64,000 nt of DNA, from contig NW_006768775.1 in assembly GCF_000204055.1 (NCBI RefSeq), positions 1,302,483-1,366,482 of the forward strand. Direction: 5' to 3'. Below are positions 1 through 11,309 of the stretch, piece by piece; the stretch's first letter is position 1; the number at the start of each line of letters is the position of its first letter. Both the position numbers and the translations under genes were made by a program. Under the pieces are notes generated by a model that was not told the origin of the DNA, made no database searches, and was given only the letters and a program-made list of their open reading frames with translations. This DNA comes from Melampsora larici-populina 98AG31. Taxonomy: Eukaryota > Basidiomycota > Pucciniomycetes > Pucciniales > Melampsoraceae.

Positions 1-967
1 TCACGATATATACGGCGGGTAGAGCAGTAAAGAGTGGGATAACAGCGGCCAGCCGCTGCTTATTTCTCTCGTGCCATATCGCCAACCATGCCTTCCTGGA
101 GGTTCTTATAAGACGGCTGGCTGTTGAATTGCGTGTTCGTTGGGATGAAGAAATGCTCTCGTGGATGGATTCCGCCAAATCGTCTTCAGAATCGAGTTTG
201 AGTTCAAGGTCTTGTTCATCAAGTTGATCGTCCTTTGGAAGGCTAACTGGCAGTGGTACAACTGTCAGTTGATCACCTTTCTTTGTCAATCTCCAGAATT
301 CAATTAGTAATCGCAGAATCTCGCTAGCGAAGACAAAACTGTAACTATTGGGTTTGGTCCAAAGCAAAACTCAGTCACACTCATCATTGGTTCAAAAGTT
401 GTCAAATAGGTCAACACTTACCCTGGAATAGCGGTCCAGAGGTAAGCCAGTAGCACTGCATTCACGTTACATATTGTCCTCACAGGTCCTGCCGGAACTA
501 CATGGATATTCCAAGATTATCACTTTTTATCACATCATCTATGTCAGGTAAAGCTTTGATCTCACCATTTGCATAATTAACAGGTCTTTCAAGACAATAA
601 TCCCTATTTATGAGATTGTTTTTCCGATCAAGGTTGTGGCCCAAATCTTTAGTCAAGTACTAATAATGCTGAATGCATTCTTATTCAAGTCTCACTCACC
701 AAACACTTCCAAAGAAAGGAAGAAGAGCAACCCAAGCTGCCAACCAAGAGGTGATGAGGAAGCCCAGGATGATAGGATGTCGCTTCTTCTTGGACCGAAA
801 GATGGCCAACAGCATTGCTGCGATCAAAATGACAGAAATACACTTGAGGGATAATACCATCAGCATAGATGAAGATGTGCATCAAATCTGGTATCATGGG
901 TGATGCTTACGGCGATGGTATTGAAGGCATACTGTAGTGTGACGACTAACTGGGATCCTCCGGGCAT
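1..967 (-). CDS. Multi-pass membrane protein (GPCR-like 7TM family), 5' part
   Basis: Five exons can be joined in one frame: 967-911, 842-700, 603-566, 497-422 and 344-1; the gene then runs off the window. Each junction has GT-AG ends and the phases agree, which is strong evidence for a real gene. The protein starts MPGGSQLVVTLQ and has hydrophobic segments near residues 7-30 (ending AAMLLAIF), 37-60 (IILGFLITSWLAAWVALLPF), around 80-110 (NAVLLAYLWTAIPG) and again just before the edge (LAAVIPLFTALPAVYI). A long acidic loop (DDQLDEQDLELKLDSEDD) lies between the third and the last. The pattern RHPIILGFLITSW resembles basidiomycete predicted seven-transmembrane proteins of unknown ligand. The receptor assignment is inference; it could be any multi-pass membrane protein. 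Confidence 0.65.
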
Positions 968-1928
968 TTTTTGCCGATAGCTTGAGGAAACTGATTAGTG
1001 GTGGGCAGAGGGGAAGGAACATCCGATCAAGTCCTCTGATTTTCAACAAAGTTTTACGCGTAGATCCATGAGTTTGATTAACTTGACCGTAGCAGTGATT
1101 CGAATTTGTACTTGATCTTCAATGCTCGTCGTGGACAAGGAGAACAGGTGATAATCGGGTCATCACCAGACGACCGAAGGTAGACTTGCTTAGATTGGTA
1201 CATTTAGCCCTCAAAGGTTGTCTTGACTCTTGATCGATCATACGTTTTGCTATGAGACGATGTATACAATCTAAATGAAAAATGTTGTTATATTCAAGAT
1301 GAAGATAACAATAAACCTTTCAACAGGAGTGATGAAATGAGTATATGCGATGGTTAGTGACTTCAGCTCATGATCGGTCTTCCTAAATTTTTGACTCTTT
1401 CTTTCAACCAGATGGTAAACAGGAAGACGAATAAGAGATTTGTATTAATTTTGTCCTATGGTCACTTTAACATATTCCAGCGGGCAGATGATAAAGGAGA
1501 CCTCATCCTCCTTGAGCAGCTGAGGGGGAAAAGGGAATAATCGAACTCTGCCTGAGTCTCAAAGTCTTATTTCTTCGCGTAATTTGCTTCGACACTCCAT
1601 AAATGATGATGCAATGGAGCTGGCATCTATTGACGACTCGCTCATTGTTCTGAGACAGGTGAAAAGCCTCAAATCCGTCGTTTCTGAGATGTCCCGTGAG
1701 AATTGCTAGAGGTAAGTCTCTATCACCTCACGTCATAGACTACCTGATGACTAACATATACAATCAGACGAGGTAGAAAGTAAAAAGATGTTAGAAGGCT
1801 ACTCAAAGTAAGTATCATCAGGGACTTTGTTAACTTCAACGGGATGCATAATTATTCCTCATCTTGTATGTCCATTAATGTCAGGCGACACTGGTATCAT
1901 GAACATGGGCATTGGGCAATACATATGC
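968..1928. other. Upstream region of the membrane-protein gene, no firm gene
   Basis: This stretch separates the membrane-protein start from the KDZ insertion. An open stretch of about 60 codons on the plus strand (about 1530-1713, containing SINDDAMELASIDDSLIVL) is followed by a GT donor and a second short possible exon, but an in-frame TAG precedes the donor, so no gene model holds. It may be a relic of an exon cut by the transposon insertion just downstream. Confidence 0.3.
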
Positions 1929-1937
1929 AGTGAACTC

Positions 1938-2008
1938 TTAGCTTAACACAAGCCCTCTCTGCGCGGCCACGTCCGCGGGCCGCGCAGAGAGGGCTTGTGT
2001 TAAGCTAA
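1938..2008. repeat. 71-base palindrome (31-base arms, 9-base loop)
   Basis: The left arm at 1938-1968 begins TTAGCTTAACACAAGCCC and ends GCGCGGCC. The right arm at 1978-2008 is its exact reverse complement. The loop is ACGTCCGCG. The palindrome is flanked by the octamer AGTGAACT (1929-1936 and 2009-2016), with one extra C on the left, so it looks like a tiny foldback element with an 8-base target duplication. The same octamer also flanks the adjacent 11.8 kb transposon. Confidence 0.85.
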
Positions 2009-2016
2009 AGTGAACT

Positions 2017-2055
2017 GAGGGCATGGTCGCATCCGCGGAACTAGGGAACGTTCCC
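2017..2055 (+). repeat. Left terminal inverted repeat of the KDZ element
   Basis: It starts GAGGGCATGGTCGCATCC and ends with the self-complementary GGGAACGTTCCC. It pairs with 13795-13833 with about nine mismatches in 39 positions. The octamer AGTGAACT lies directly outside. Confidence 0.7.
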
Positions 2056-2276
2056 AAAAGAAAGTTCCTTAACACCCCCCTAGGAACCTGTCATAGCAAG
2101 TGTCACACGAGCCTGAGAACTCGTAAAACCTTTGCGTCGGACAGATGATCCACACGCGTTTGACGCAGTGGGATACCCACCTATCACAATACCGCACTCC
2201 CAATCCAGCGCCATAGCGGACCACGATTCCCAAACCACGATTAAATATGTGAAAACGTCTGACAAAACGAGCACCA

Positions 2277-4899
2277 ATGGCCACCTCAACAATATCCAAA
2301 CTACAAAAGAGGGCGTTATTAACCCTCCTTGACGACTTTACCGAGAACCCTCGAAGGTTTAACAAACGGCCCAAACTTGGTCGAGCATGTCCTTATCTTC
2401 ACACCAAACGCGCAGCAAGAAGAAATATAATGCCACCGCCGTCTTCTCCTTCTTTACCGCTTCAACCAGTTGAACCTCGCATTATCAAGGAGCTGCGCTC
2501 TGGCCAATTAAACATTCGCAACCACCTACTTTTTCAATTTCACTATCAATTTAAACCACGGTCTGTTTGTGACCGTGTTTTCAATGCCCACCAATCTTGT
2601 ACTACATTATCCTAACCTCATTTATGAACGTCGGCTTCATCCACACAGTCAGCTACAGGTCAAAAACGGTCAATCAACAGGCTTTTGTTGTTCTGGTCTT
2701 AGTTGCAGACTCAAACCCATCCACTCTTCGAAGTATTACAATCCTCGCCATCAACCCAACAAGCCTTTAATCGGTATCAAGGTACGCTGCATTTGACTAA
2801 TCTTTCATTATCGGCTGGGTAATATCTAATATTATCCCCATATGTGTCTCTGCCAGTGCCCATTCCAAGGTGGCTCCATTCGCACATATAATCGCTTAAA
2901 TTTCATTCAGGACATTCGCACATTGAATCACGCAACTGACCCTTCATCCGACAAACCAGCCAATGATCAAGAACAACATTCCAGTCCTTCAGTTCAGCGT
3001 CACAAGAGAATAAACCATCACCACAATAATAAATCGATGCCTGACAATAAACGAGCGCAATTGCCATGTGCGGGAATAGACGGGGTAGTTACTCACAAAG
3101 GAAAATCCAAGCACAGCAATCGCCAATGCCAATGGCAAGCGTGTACTGATGTAAGTGTGAAGACCTCTACAACACCGAAAGACATTTGAGCTGATGAACG
3201 TGTAATCTTATAATCTATGACATGCAGTGCTGCCGATCTCAGCGAGATGCAACTGGATCAAAGTGCCACACACACGAAAGCGGGGAGCGTGCAAAGAACG
3301 TCATACCAAACACCCAACCTTTCCTTAATACCGTCATTGAAACCGCAGAAACTAGCAACATTGGACTTACGCCCGCGACAAACAACCATGACAGCAATTC
3401 CAGCTCGCAAATTAACGATGCGAACTTACTTGGGCCGGCCCCACCGCTGCATCCTTTGGTTCTATCACCTTCTACTATGCGCATGTACCACCTCAACCGA
3501 TCAAATGAAGAGGAAGCAAAGCGAGCAGCAGAGGAGGCCGACGCAAGATGCGACAAAAACATCTCTATATCGTTATGGTTGAAGGTACGCCAGCGTATAA
3601 ACCCACCATTTCCAATACCTTCCTTCAGATCAAGTTCACAAGTCTTACAAGCGTTTATTGCAGGCGGAAGACAATCCAATCCCCTTCATGTTTGCATCCA
3701 AATCCATGAAGCAATTTGCGATATCCGAGTGTGAAGCATTGATGATTTTTCTTAAAACATACGATCCTCATTGGAACAAGTTACTGCGTGTGTACGACGC
3801 CAGATCAGACAGATGGGTGAGTTCAATTTGTCTACGTTTACTCCGAAGAAACATGATTGATATTCACCTCCCTTTATATGTTTAGAATTTCACCTTGGTC
3901 GAAACATCAATACCTATGTTGAACCCGCTTCGCGAAGCGTTGGTCTGCTTGTCCACAGTGGACCCGAAGTTGTGCCAAGGTCTGCCACCACTTCAAGCCA
4001 GGCTCAGCCCAGCAGTTAGGTCGAACATCCGAGCCACAGTTGATTCACTCCAAGCAACACCCATCCAGACGCCCAACAACAATCGAATTTACACCATTCA
4101 ATCAAGTTTTGGCTCAGCAACAAGCTCCTCCAGCTCCTACGGGAGCAACAATTCGCCAATGCCCGTTGCTTCCAAACACCGCAAAACCCCTCCAAATGCA
4201 GATGAACCAACACCTTCGCTTTTGATCACAATCCACCATGGTGCCAACACAGTCGAAGAACCTGAGATCGAGGTCGTTGCAGTCAGAGGACCAAAATTCT
4301 CTCGCAACATATTCAATGAACCACCAAGCCCTACACCTATACCTCCAGTATCAAAAATCATCTCACCTTCCACCGGCGATGTAGTAGCTGCAAATGAGGA
4401 CATTTCGTTCAGCAGTTCACCCCCTTCCATCAGTGAGCATCCTGCTCTTCGTGACAGTGCACCAGCGGCCAGCAATCAACCACATATTCCCACGGCGGAG
4501 GCGGTCACCTCGGCTCCTGGCCCAGTCACAAAAAGGCGGACGGAAACCACCGGTCTGGTATGTGTATCTATTATTTATATCTATCCGATCATATATTTAT
4601 CTGATGATTCAACTATTCAACAGTGGCCATCCAGCGACATTCCCATGCAAACTATGCTGCAATGGTATTCAAAACACAAGGCCACGCCAGGTAAGCAGGG
4701 AGTATGGAAATCTTTCTTCGGGAAAGAATATGTATATGAGCGTTCTGCGATGTATCGCTACATACGGTGGATCAGAGATGTCACCCCAGAGAAATGGGAA
4801 GAATTTTTGAAGCATTGTGACCGTCACAATGTTGCTGCCATGTTTGGCACAGCCAAATCTCCAATTTGGTTTGCTAAACAATTAGGGGAAGCACGATGA
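2277..4899 (+). CDS. Cys-cluster, Ser/Pro-rich protein carried by the KDZ element
   Basis: A multi-exon gene whose 3' half is clear. The exon near 2874-3150 encodes CPFQGGSIRTYNRLN and ends in a Cys/His segment (HSNRQCQWQACTD). It joins to CCRSQRDATGSKCHTHE at about 3228, giving a run of Cys and His like the cysteine clusters of KDZ-associated proteins. Then follow an Ala/Glu-rich piece, an exon at about 3628-3812 (FMFASKSMKQFAISECEALM), and 3885-4560 rich in Ser, Pro and Thr. After an intron at about 4561-4623 comes the C-terminal part (QTMLQWYSKHKATPGKQGVW to FAKQLGEAR). That last part is helical and basic and could bind DNA. The start at 2277 is uncertain. Function is unknown; similar proteins are common in rust and mushroom repeats. 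Confidence 0.5.
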
Positions 4900-5431
4900 T
4901 GATCACGTTCTTCCCATTATTTCTTGAACCCTGTCATTTCTATCATCATGTCATTCCATTTGCTATGTAGTCAATTCCATAACTGAGGCCTTTATTTTCA
5001 ACCTATCACAATCACCATCTCTCATACTAACTATGGAAACTAAGTTGTTTAGTCGTGATGTTCCCCCTATTTTTTTTTCTCGAACATAATGTGTCATCCA
5101 TGTTTATTACTCAATTTAGTGTCAATAGTTGTTCAAAGATGTTATTTCCTCTTTCAATGATTCTTGTGTCAATATGATCCTCATTTACAACGCAATGCAG
5201 CTGAGTAATAACCCCAGAGACAACAAAAGATGTCAATGACACGCAAATACTACATATTTATGGCAAAGGAGTACCAGTGAGAATGTAAGAAAGAATACTA
5301 GTCTAAACTGAAGGCCGCCTTCTGGAAGGATGGAAGGATGAGCTAACTTTACCGACACCTTTATGCAAAGATAAACATACAAAAGCTAGCAAGGCAAGAA
5401 CAAGTGTCTGGCGGAAAATTGTACGATCACA
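4900..5431. other. Spacer between convergent cargo genes
   Basis: Lies between the 3' ends of the Cys-cluster gene (plus) and the first alpha-kinase-like gene (minus). I see only AT-rich 3' flanking sequence and a short GGATGGAAGGATG repeat near 5327. Confidence 0.5.
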
Positions 5432-6871
5432 TCACAACACCAAACGTACAAGGCCGAGCTTGTTGCATATTTGGGTACAGTGATGCCCCCCTCTGAAGTC
5501 AAAAAATGGCATGTCCATTTCTTCGCTATTCTTCAAATAGTACGAGCTGCACATCACCAGATTGATCGAACCGTCGTCTGTAAGCAGGAAATAGCAGCAG
5601 GAAATAGCAAGCTATCATAGTACAAAACTTACGATTTATTGAAACAGACAATATTTGTCAAAATTCCCGAAATGTCACAGTCGACTTGAGCTAAGAGAGT
5701 GACTCCTCCACTCTTTTGATAAACATAATGAATGAGAGCGAAGATTATAGCTTTCCAAGGATCTGAAGCGGGCATAGAGTCCCTGAAGCACGACGGGTAG
5801 ACATATCGTTTACTGGTTGGGTGGTGGGCAGTTTCGCATATCATCCAACAAGGCACGTCATCATCAAGTTGACCGATCGTTTGTATCAAAGAAACACAAG
5901 GGACCTATATACAGACTTGCAATGCAGTTAGATGACGATGCCAAACGACAAAGGACCAACACTTACGTGTAAAACCGACGTGCGAAAATACCAATCGCGG
6001 AACTCCATAGCTAATGCATCTTCAGGTTGTTTTTGCTCCTCCCACAATTGGCACAAACTCAATTTGAATAATTGAAGCATGGCCTCAACATAAGCGTGAG
6101 CATTAACCAGTTCGACAGCGGTCTCTCTACCGGCCTTAGCATAAAAGGACCAACAATGGTGAAACCTTACAATGCCTGCATACGGCATTTCAACACCGTT
6201 CCCTTGCATCTCCCGAACAGACCATTCATTGATATCTCGTGTTTTTGATAAATCAACACTACTTCCGATTTGGTAGACTGCGACTGATTCTGAAATAGAA
6301 TCGCAACTGTCCGGAACGTAGGTTGGTTTGGTACAGTTCTCGTTGTAGAAGGTGTCCCAACGATAAATGAATGCCACACATTTAGAAGGTAAATCAGGTC
6401 GCCAGGTCAAGATGCGAGTCGGAAGGGATACACATATTACAGCACCATGACCTATTACTTCTAAACCAGGGTGGACAAAACATATATGTGACGGCATTCA
6501 AATGATACAATTGTGAGTCAAACAAGAAAATGATAAGGGATGGGACATGAAAGAAGGTCACCTTGCGATGGGCCGTGTCTCACAGCAGGACGAGCCCTGA
6601 CCTTGATCATAGTTCGGGAAGTCGGAATCAATTGTCCAGAACGTGCTTGGTCAACTGGATCTGGATAACGGCTTTCTTCACCGGCAGTTTCAACAGAACC
6701 ATGCACCGCGGTGACGGAAGTAGGCGATTTAATTGGGGGGTTTTCAATGAAAATGTCGGTAGATACTATGGAAGGGGTGGAGATCACCGACGTAGCGGCG
6801 TCATTTTGCGTTGAAGTAGTTTCGGAGAAGGCAGCTTCATCAGAAGCTGGTAAGGGGCTGACAGATGGCAT
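5432..6871 (-). CDS. Alpha-kinase-like protein 1 (probable pseudokinase), KDZ cargo
   Basis: The start ATG is at 6871. Exon 1 (6871-6562) is a Ser/Thr-rich leader (MPSVSPLPASDEAAF). Exon 2 begins after the AG near 6467 and holds the region expected to be the N-lobe, with AGIVRFHHCWSFYAKAGRE followed by a helical stretch. The next exon (from about 5905) has IIFALIHYVYQKSGGVTLLA and ILTNIV, which align by eye with the alpha-kinase pattern of a His-rich helix, a DLQG loop and an LTDP motif. A last piece (5577-5432) ends in HHCTQICNKLGL, like the zinc-binding H-x-C-x3-C tail of alpha-kinases. The DLQG and TDP aspartates are not conserved (VDCD, TNI), so activity is doubtful. The reading phase does not join cleanly across the last intron; either I have the wrong splice site or there is a frameshift. 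Confidence 0.5.
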
Positions 6872-7318
6872 GATAAAGTACGAGTTGCAGATGGACCTCA
6901 ACTATAGAGGGGTGTTTGGTTTTATACCATCACACCCAAGGTAGCATTATCACACCGAGCAAATACGCTAAGCTGACTGAGGACACAAAATCACTAGTGC
7001 CAATCCTTTTGGGTTATGTGCAATTGCCATCAAAGTATACATCATTGCATTTCAGTCACTTCCGAACTCGTATTTCCTATCATCATATATATATAATACT
7101 ATCACTAATACATGTTTAGCACTAACGATCACTACCGATCACTTCGTGTATATAATATCTTATCAATAATACATCTTGAGCACTCCAGATCACTACCGAT
7201 AACTCAATTTATCCTTCATATGACTTCTTATTCCTCTGCCAATCGAGCCAATCAAACATGAAACTAAATGATACCTTAAAACCTTAAACTATGTTGAAAG
7301 TACAACCGGACTGACTGA
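6872..7318. other. Spacer inside the KDZ element
   Basis: AT-rich sequence upstream of alpha-kinase-like gene 1 and downstream of the zinc-knuckle gene. It contains a loosely repeated motif (ATCACTACCGAT near 7128 and 7190). No gene is supported. Confidence 0.5.
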
Positions 7319-8206
7319 TCAAAGCAAGGTTGGGTCGTAATGTTCCGCCTATTAAATTGTGATGTCAGAAATCATCAACATTGGACGCTAAAGTACAATT
7401 TGCCACTCACGAAGGACTTTCCGCCGCTTCCATTGGACGCAACTGCGTCTGGGAAGGTAATGCTTCCCAAAAAAATCACACTAGTATCGGGCTGGGACAC
7501 TAAGGCTATAGTTACATCAATCAGCATGGTCATCCAAATTTGCTCACCTATAATAAAGGACTTACGGTGGATCTTTGATGCATCGTGTTTTTCCACAACA
7601 TGTTCTCCGATTTTGCCTCCAAAAGTCTTGTTATGATGACTCTCAGGTGATTTACAAGGGTCCAGGACGCCCTGCGAGGCTTTATGGAACGAAACCAACA
7701 CAATTATATGAGTATTACGTGGCGTGCAATATTCATTACAATGACTTACCGCGTTTTTCCACCGCGTCTAGGTGGTCCATAACCTCACGCGTCCAAACGT
7801 TATCGTCACCATCTATGTAGTAAGTTACAATCCGGTTTGATTAGCATAAGCACGCGTCAACAAAATCGATGAGCTGAAGTGCCTTACCGAAGGCGTCTGC
7901 GAGGCTCGCCTTCGCAAGATCTTCTGGCTTCATATATAGTTTGTCTAAGCTATATGACAGGCCGTTTCGGGTGCGACGCCAATCATTAAAATGGGCACCA
8001 CCCGATTTAATGCGGCTGGTGCAACGCATCATATGTCCAAGTTTGCCGCATTTGAAGCATTGGGGTATACCAGCCTTAACACAGGGGTGCGCCTTGTCGG
8101 TAATCGGTAAGGGGAATATCTCCGTCTTTGAGCGCGCATCTAGACCCTTGAACCACGCTAACTGTTGCGGGGTGGGATGATTCTTGATGCTGCGAGTAGG
8201 TGGCAT
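7319..8206 (-). CDS. Zinc-knuckle protein of unknown function, KDZ cargo
   Basis: Starts at 8206 (MPPTRSIKNHPTPQQLAWF). The first exon contains CFKCGKLGHMMRC, a C-x2-C-x4-H-x3-C cluster, close to the CCHC knuckle that binds single-stranded nucleic acid but with one residue fewer in the last gap. Four further small exons can be joined by GT-AG introns: DGDDNVWTREVMDHLDAVEK at about 7818-7751, then SQGVLDPCKSPESHHNKTFG, then SQPDTSVIFLGSITFPDAVA, then a short tail ending at a TGA at 7319. I do not recognise the family. The gene lies between two alpha-kinase-like genes on the same strand. Exon structure is an inference; the knuckle is directly visible. Confidence 0.45.
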
Positions 8207-9320
8207 AACGAGATTGAAAACGAGGCGACGGTTTGGATAGATGAACAATACTATTAGGTTTGTGATTCTTAGATATTGGGAAGAGTTAGTTGGATGATAT
8301 ATTATAGGGTCACTATAACTGAACTGGCACGGAGAAGGACGACTGAGCGCAACAATGTAACGGAGAGATGATATCTATTTATATTCACACATTCTATGCT
8401 ACAAGCGAACACGTTTCAGTCAGTCAACATCCTACAACATTGAGAAGAGGAGACGCGACGCGATTGCTTGGACGACTTGATATGAGTTTATGAGGAGATT
8501 AGATCGACCATTAGTTAGGATGTGAGTTTCAATAACAACCTTTCATATCCGTGTAGCAGCATAGCAGCTTACTGACTCATACTGACCACATATTATGGTC
8601 AAACATCCAAAGAAATTCGCAATCAGATGTGAGGGAGGGCAGTGTTAAACGTTGTTTATAATCAGAATCACTCACGTTTTCCAGCGACCGATTGGAGTTT
8701 GCCTTTGCATTGCGGGTTGATACTGATATGGTTATTTACAAAATCAATATAATTGTATGATATATATTTTAACCTTCACACGATCACACTTGAAGAAGCC
8801 GATCATGACTCATCACAATGGCGTCAGTCACGCGCGACTGACGCCGTTAGGATATTGTTTGTTTGTAACCAACCAAGGAATTGGTACGGCACCAAACTTA
8901 ATATCTGATCACCGTTCCATCTTCAACATCAACAGCGTGATTGGATAACCGTCTAAGGTTACCTCATGTATGTAAGTCTGAGCGAAGTTTGGCGTGACGT
9001 GATTGTTATGTATAACTCAGGAATACCAAAATACGACGATACATTTGCGCGTAGATGGATATGGCTATACGATACACATAGATAACAATAACTTACACGA
9101 AGTTACCTAAATTGTAACATTTTACCGTTTGATATCCGTTTGGAGATAACGGGAAGACATCCGCGCGATCAATAACGTACAACATGCATTGTATAACCGC
9201 GACTTTGTTGGATGGAGAAGGAGAATAGATAAGATATGATATTGTAATACGATGTAATATGAAAAAAAATTTCAGTGCGAATAAACATTTATGGATATGT
9301 ATCACTATACATCAGGCAAT
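8207..9320. other. Non-coding spacer inside the KDZ element
   Basis: About 1.1 kb between the zinc-knuckle gene start and the end of alpha-kinase-like gene 2. It has a short palindrome, GGCGTCAGTCACGCGCGACTGACGCC, at about 8820-8845. Otherwise I see nothing that supports a gene. Confidence 0.5.
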
Positions 9321-10928
9321 TTAGGGACTGAGACGCATAATATCCGTCGAATCACCTTGCTTGCCTCCGCTTCCTTGGTTCCTTTTAAACTTGGTGAGAC
9401 ATAAATGTTCACATATTTTATTGCAATTGTGTTGTTCAGAAAACTTGATGAAGGCACGGTTGATTTTTGCTAGCATTTCCGCGCTGTCGTTGCAGTGTGG
9501 TGGATTCCTAGTGCACTCGGATTAGAGGGAGTACATCAGTTACGTTTTTAAACATAAGTTGATTGAGAGAGTTTAACTTTCAGTAGACTGACCCTTTTGT
9601 AGCCATAACTATATTCGTTATATGGTCCTCTTCATTACATTCGAGACTGGTAAATAGTGTGCGTCTCCCAGTTACCTCGTAAGTATAATGAACCCAAGCG
9701 AATATAAGCTCTGTCCAAGTCATCTTTGCCTGAGGAAAGTTTTGAAAGTTATCCTCCTCAATGAATTGGTGAGAGGTGATTGCGTCGGATTCGGCCTCGC
9801 AAATTACCCATCGCAGATTATCGTCGATGTCGAATAGATGAGCTAGAGTCTGCATGACCGACATTGCTGGAAGCTAATGAACGGAGGGAGGATGAGGAAG
9901 GACCAAGTGATGATATGATATACAGTCAAGTGAAAATACCTTCAACCCCTGTGATTCTGAATACATCGCCCGGTGCATATCGTTGGGCGTTCCGCGCTTG
10001 TGTTCTTTTCTGTCTTTGTGGATGCGAATAGATTGGCAAAAAGCTGGCAACATCATGGCAGCAAAGCGATGACATTGAAGACGCTCGAAACAGTGGGCTC
10101 TGCCGTTCTGAGTCCATTCTAAGTTGTGTTTGACAATATACATGCCACAAAGCTCTTCGTGTTCTTCTATGTAGACCCTTCTAGCCACCCAATGGCCATG
10201 GTCTCTGGGTGGCAAAGTTACGGGTCGCTTGATCACGTATGAGACTTTATGTTTCATAAAATTCAACCACTCATACGGATTGTAAGCAGGGATGTTTCGG
10301 CTGAAGCTGGCGTCGAACAAACGGTAGATGCGTCCTTCTACGGTACCACGCATGTCCTCTATAGTTTCGTAGTAGAGAGTCCTTTCACCGCCGGAGGAAT
10401 GTGCATCTAAAAAGGGCAAAATGATGAGATGAACAGGCGGCATAGCTATGAGGAATGGCATACTTACCCAACGTCCCATCCGTGTCATCGTGGTTGTCTA
10501 CGTAGATCATTGGGATGTAATGTATGTAGGAATTTGGACGTGAGTGAGGTATTAGTTAGGTGGTGGTTGGATTGATGGCTATACCTGAAGAGTTATTTTC
10601 GGACGAATCGTTATGGACTTGTACGTCCTGGTTCGCCTCATTATCGTTATCTGAGTTGTCATTGTCGGAATGGACATGAGCCACCACGTCCTCAACATTG
10701 GCTTCGTGGTTGTGACCCATTTCTACGTTGCTTTGTAATCAACGATCGGTTTTGTAAGTGATGGACGAGATACAAAGTCTTACCTGAGACTGTGTGATTG
10801 ACCTCATTCAACTTGTTGAGGGACCGTGGATGTGTGGTGTTCAAAACGTGCTCTTTGGTCGCATGTTCATGCTTCTTTGCGCTGGGATTTATGATAATAG
10901 AAAGATTTGGGTCACTTGGTGAGGGCAT
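9321..10928 (-). CDS. Alpha-kinase-like protein 2 (probable pseudokinase), KDZ cargo
   Basis: Begins at the ATG at 10928 (MPSPSDPNLSIIINPSAKK) with an acidic, Asn/Asp-rich leader spread over small exons (DNDNSDNDNEANQDVQVHND). The large exon from about 10409 has the likely N-lobe: GRIYRLFDASFSRNIP, WVARRVYIEEHEELCGMYIV and a helix with CFERLQCHRFAAMMLPAF. The exon from about 9866 has ELIFAWVHYTYEVTGRRTLF followed by SLECNEEDHITNIV, matching the order of the alpha-kinase C-lobe. The last exon (9509-9321), in perfect phase, contains FIKFSEQHNCNKICEHLCL, the zinc-binding tail of that family. The DLQG aspartate and the TDP aspartate are replaced (SLEC, TNI). The frame is open throughout, unlike the transposase next door. 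Confidence 0.6.
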
Positions 10929-11309
10929 ATTATTGATTGAGGTTTGTGCGGTATGGTAAATATTTAAGAGGGGATTAATGACACTGGTGAGGTCACTTTG
11001 GACTTCTCTTATTGGCATGAGAGCGACATATATATCTATCTATCTCCCTAACCGAATGTGCGTTTATGATTGTAAGGGTAGCTTGGCAGGGCTTGGCAAT
11101 ATGGTAAGTACTCGCGTGTGCTCGCGTCAATCGGAGGACACACGACATAAATCGTAATTATCAAACAAGTAATAAATTCCGGCTAAGGTAGTGGGAGATG
11201 CAGGCGATACAAAAAGAAACGAGACACATAAGGTTTACGCATGGCAGCGAGTTCAAGAAGGTAACAATTGAAGATTTACAAATATAGGAAGAAACATGGA
11301 GTAGCGGTA
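10929..11309. other. Spacer upstream of alpha-kinase-like gene 2
   Basis: Separates the start of alpha-kinase-like gene 2 from the end of the transposase gene. No coding sequence or repeat stands out. Confidence 0.5.
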
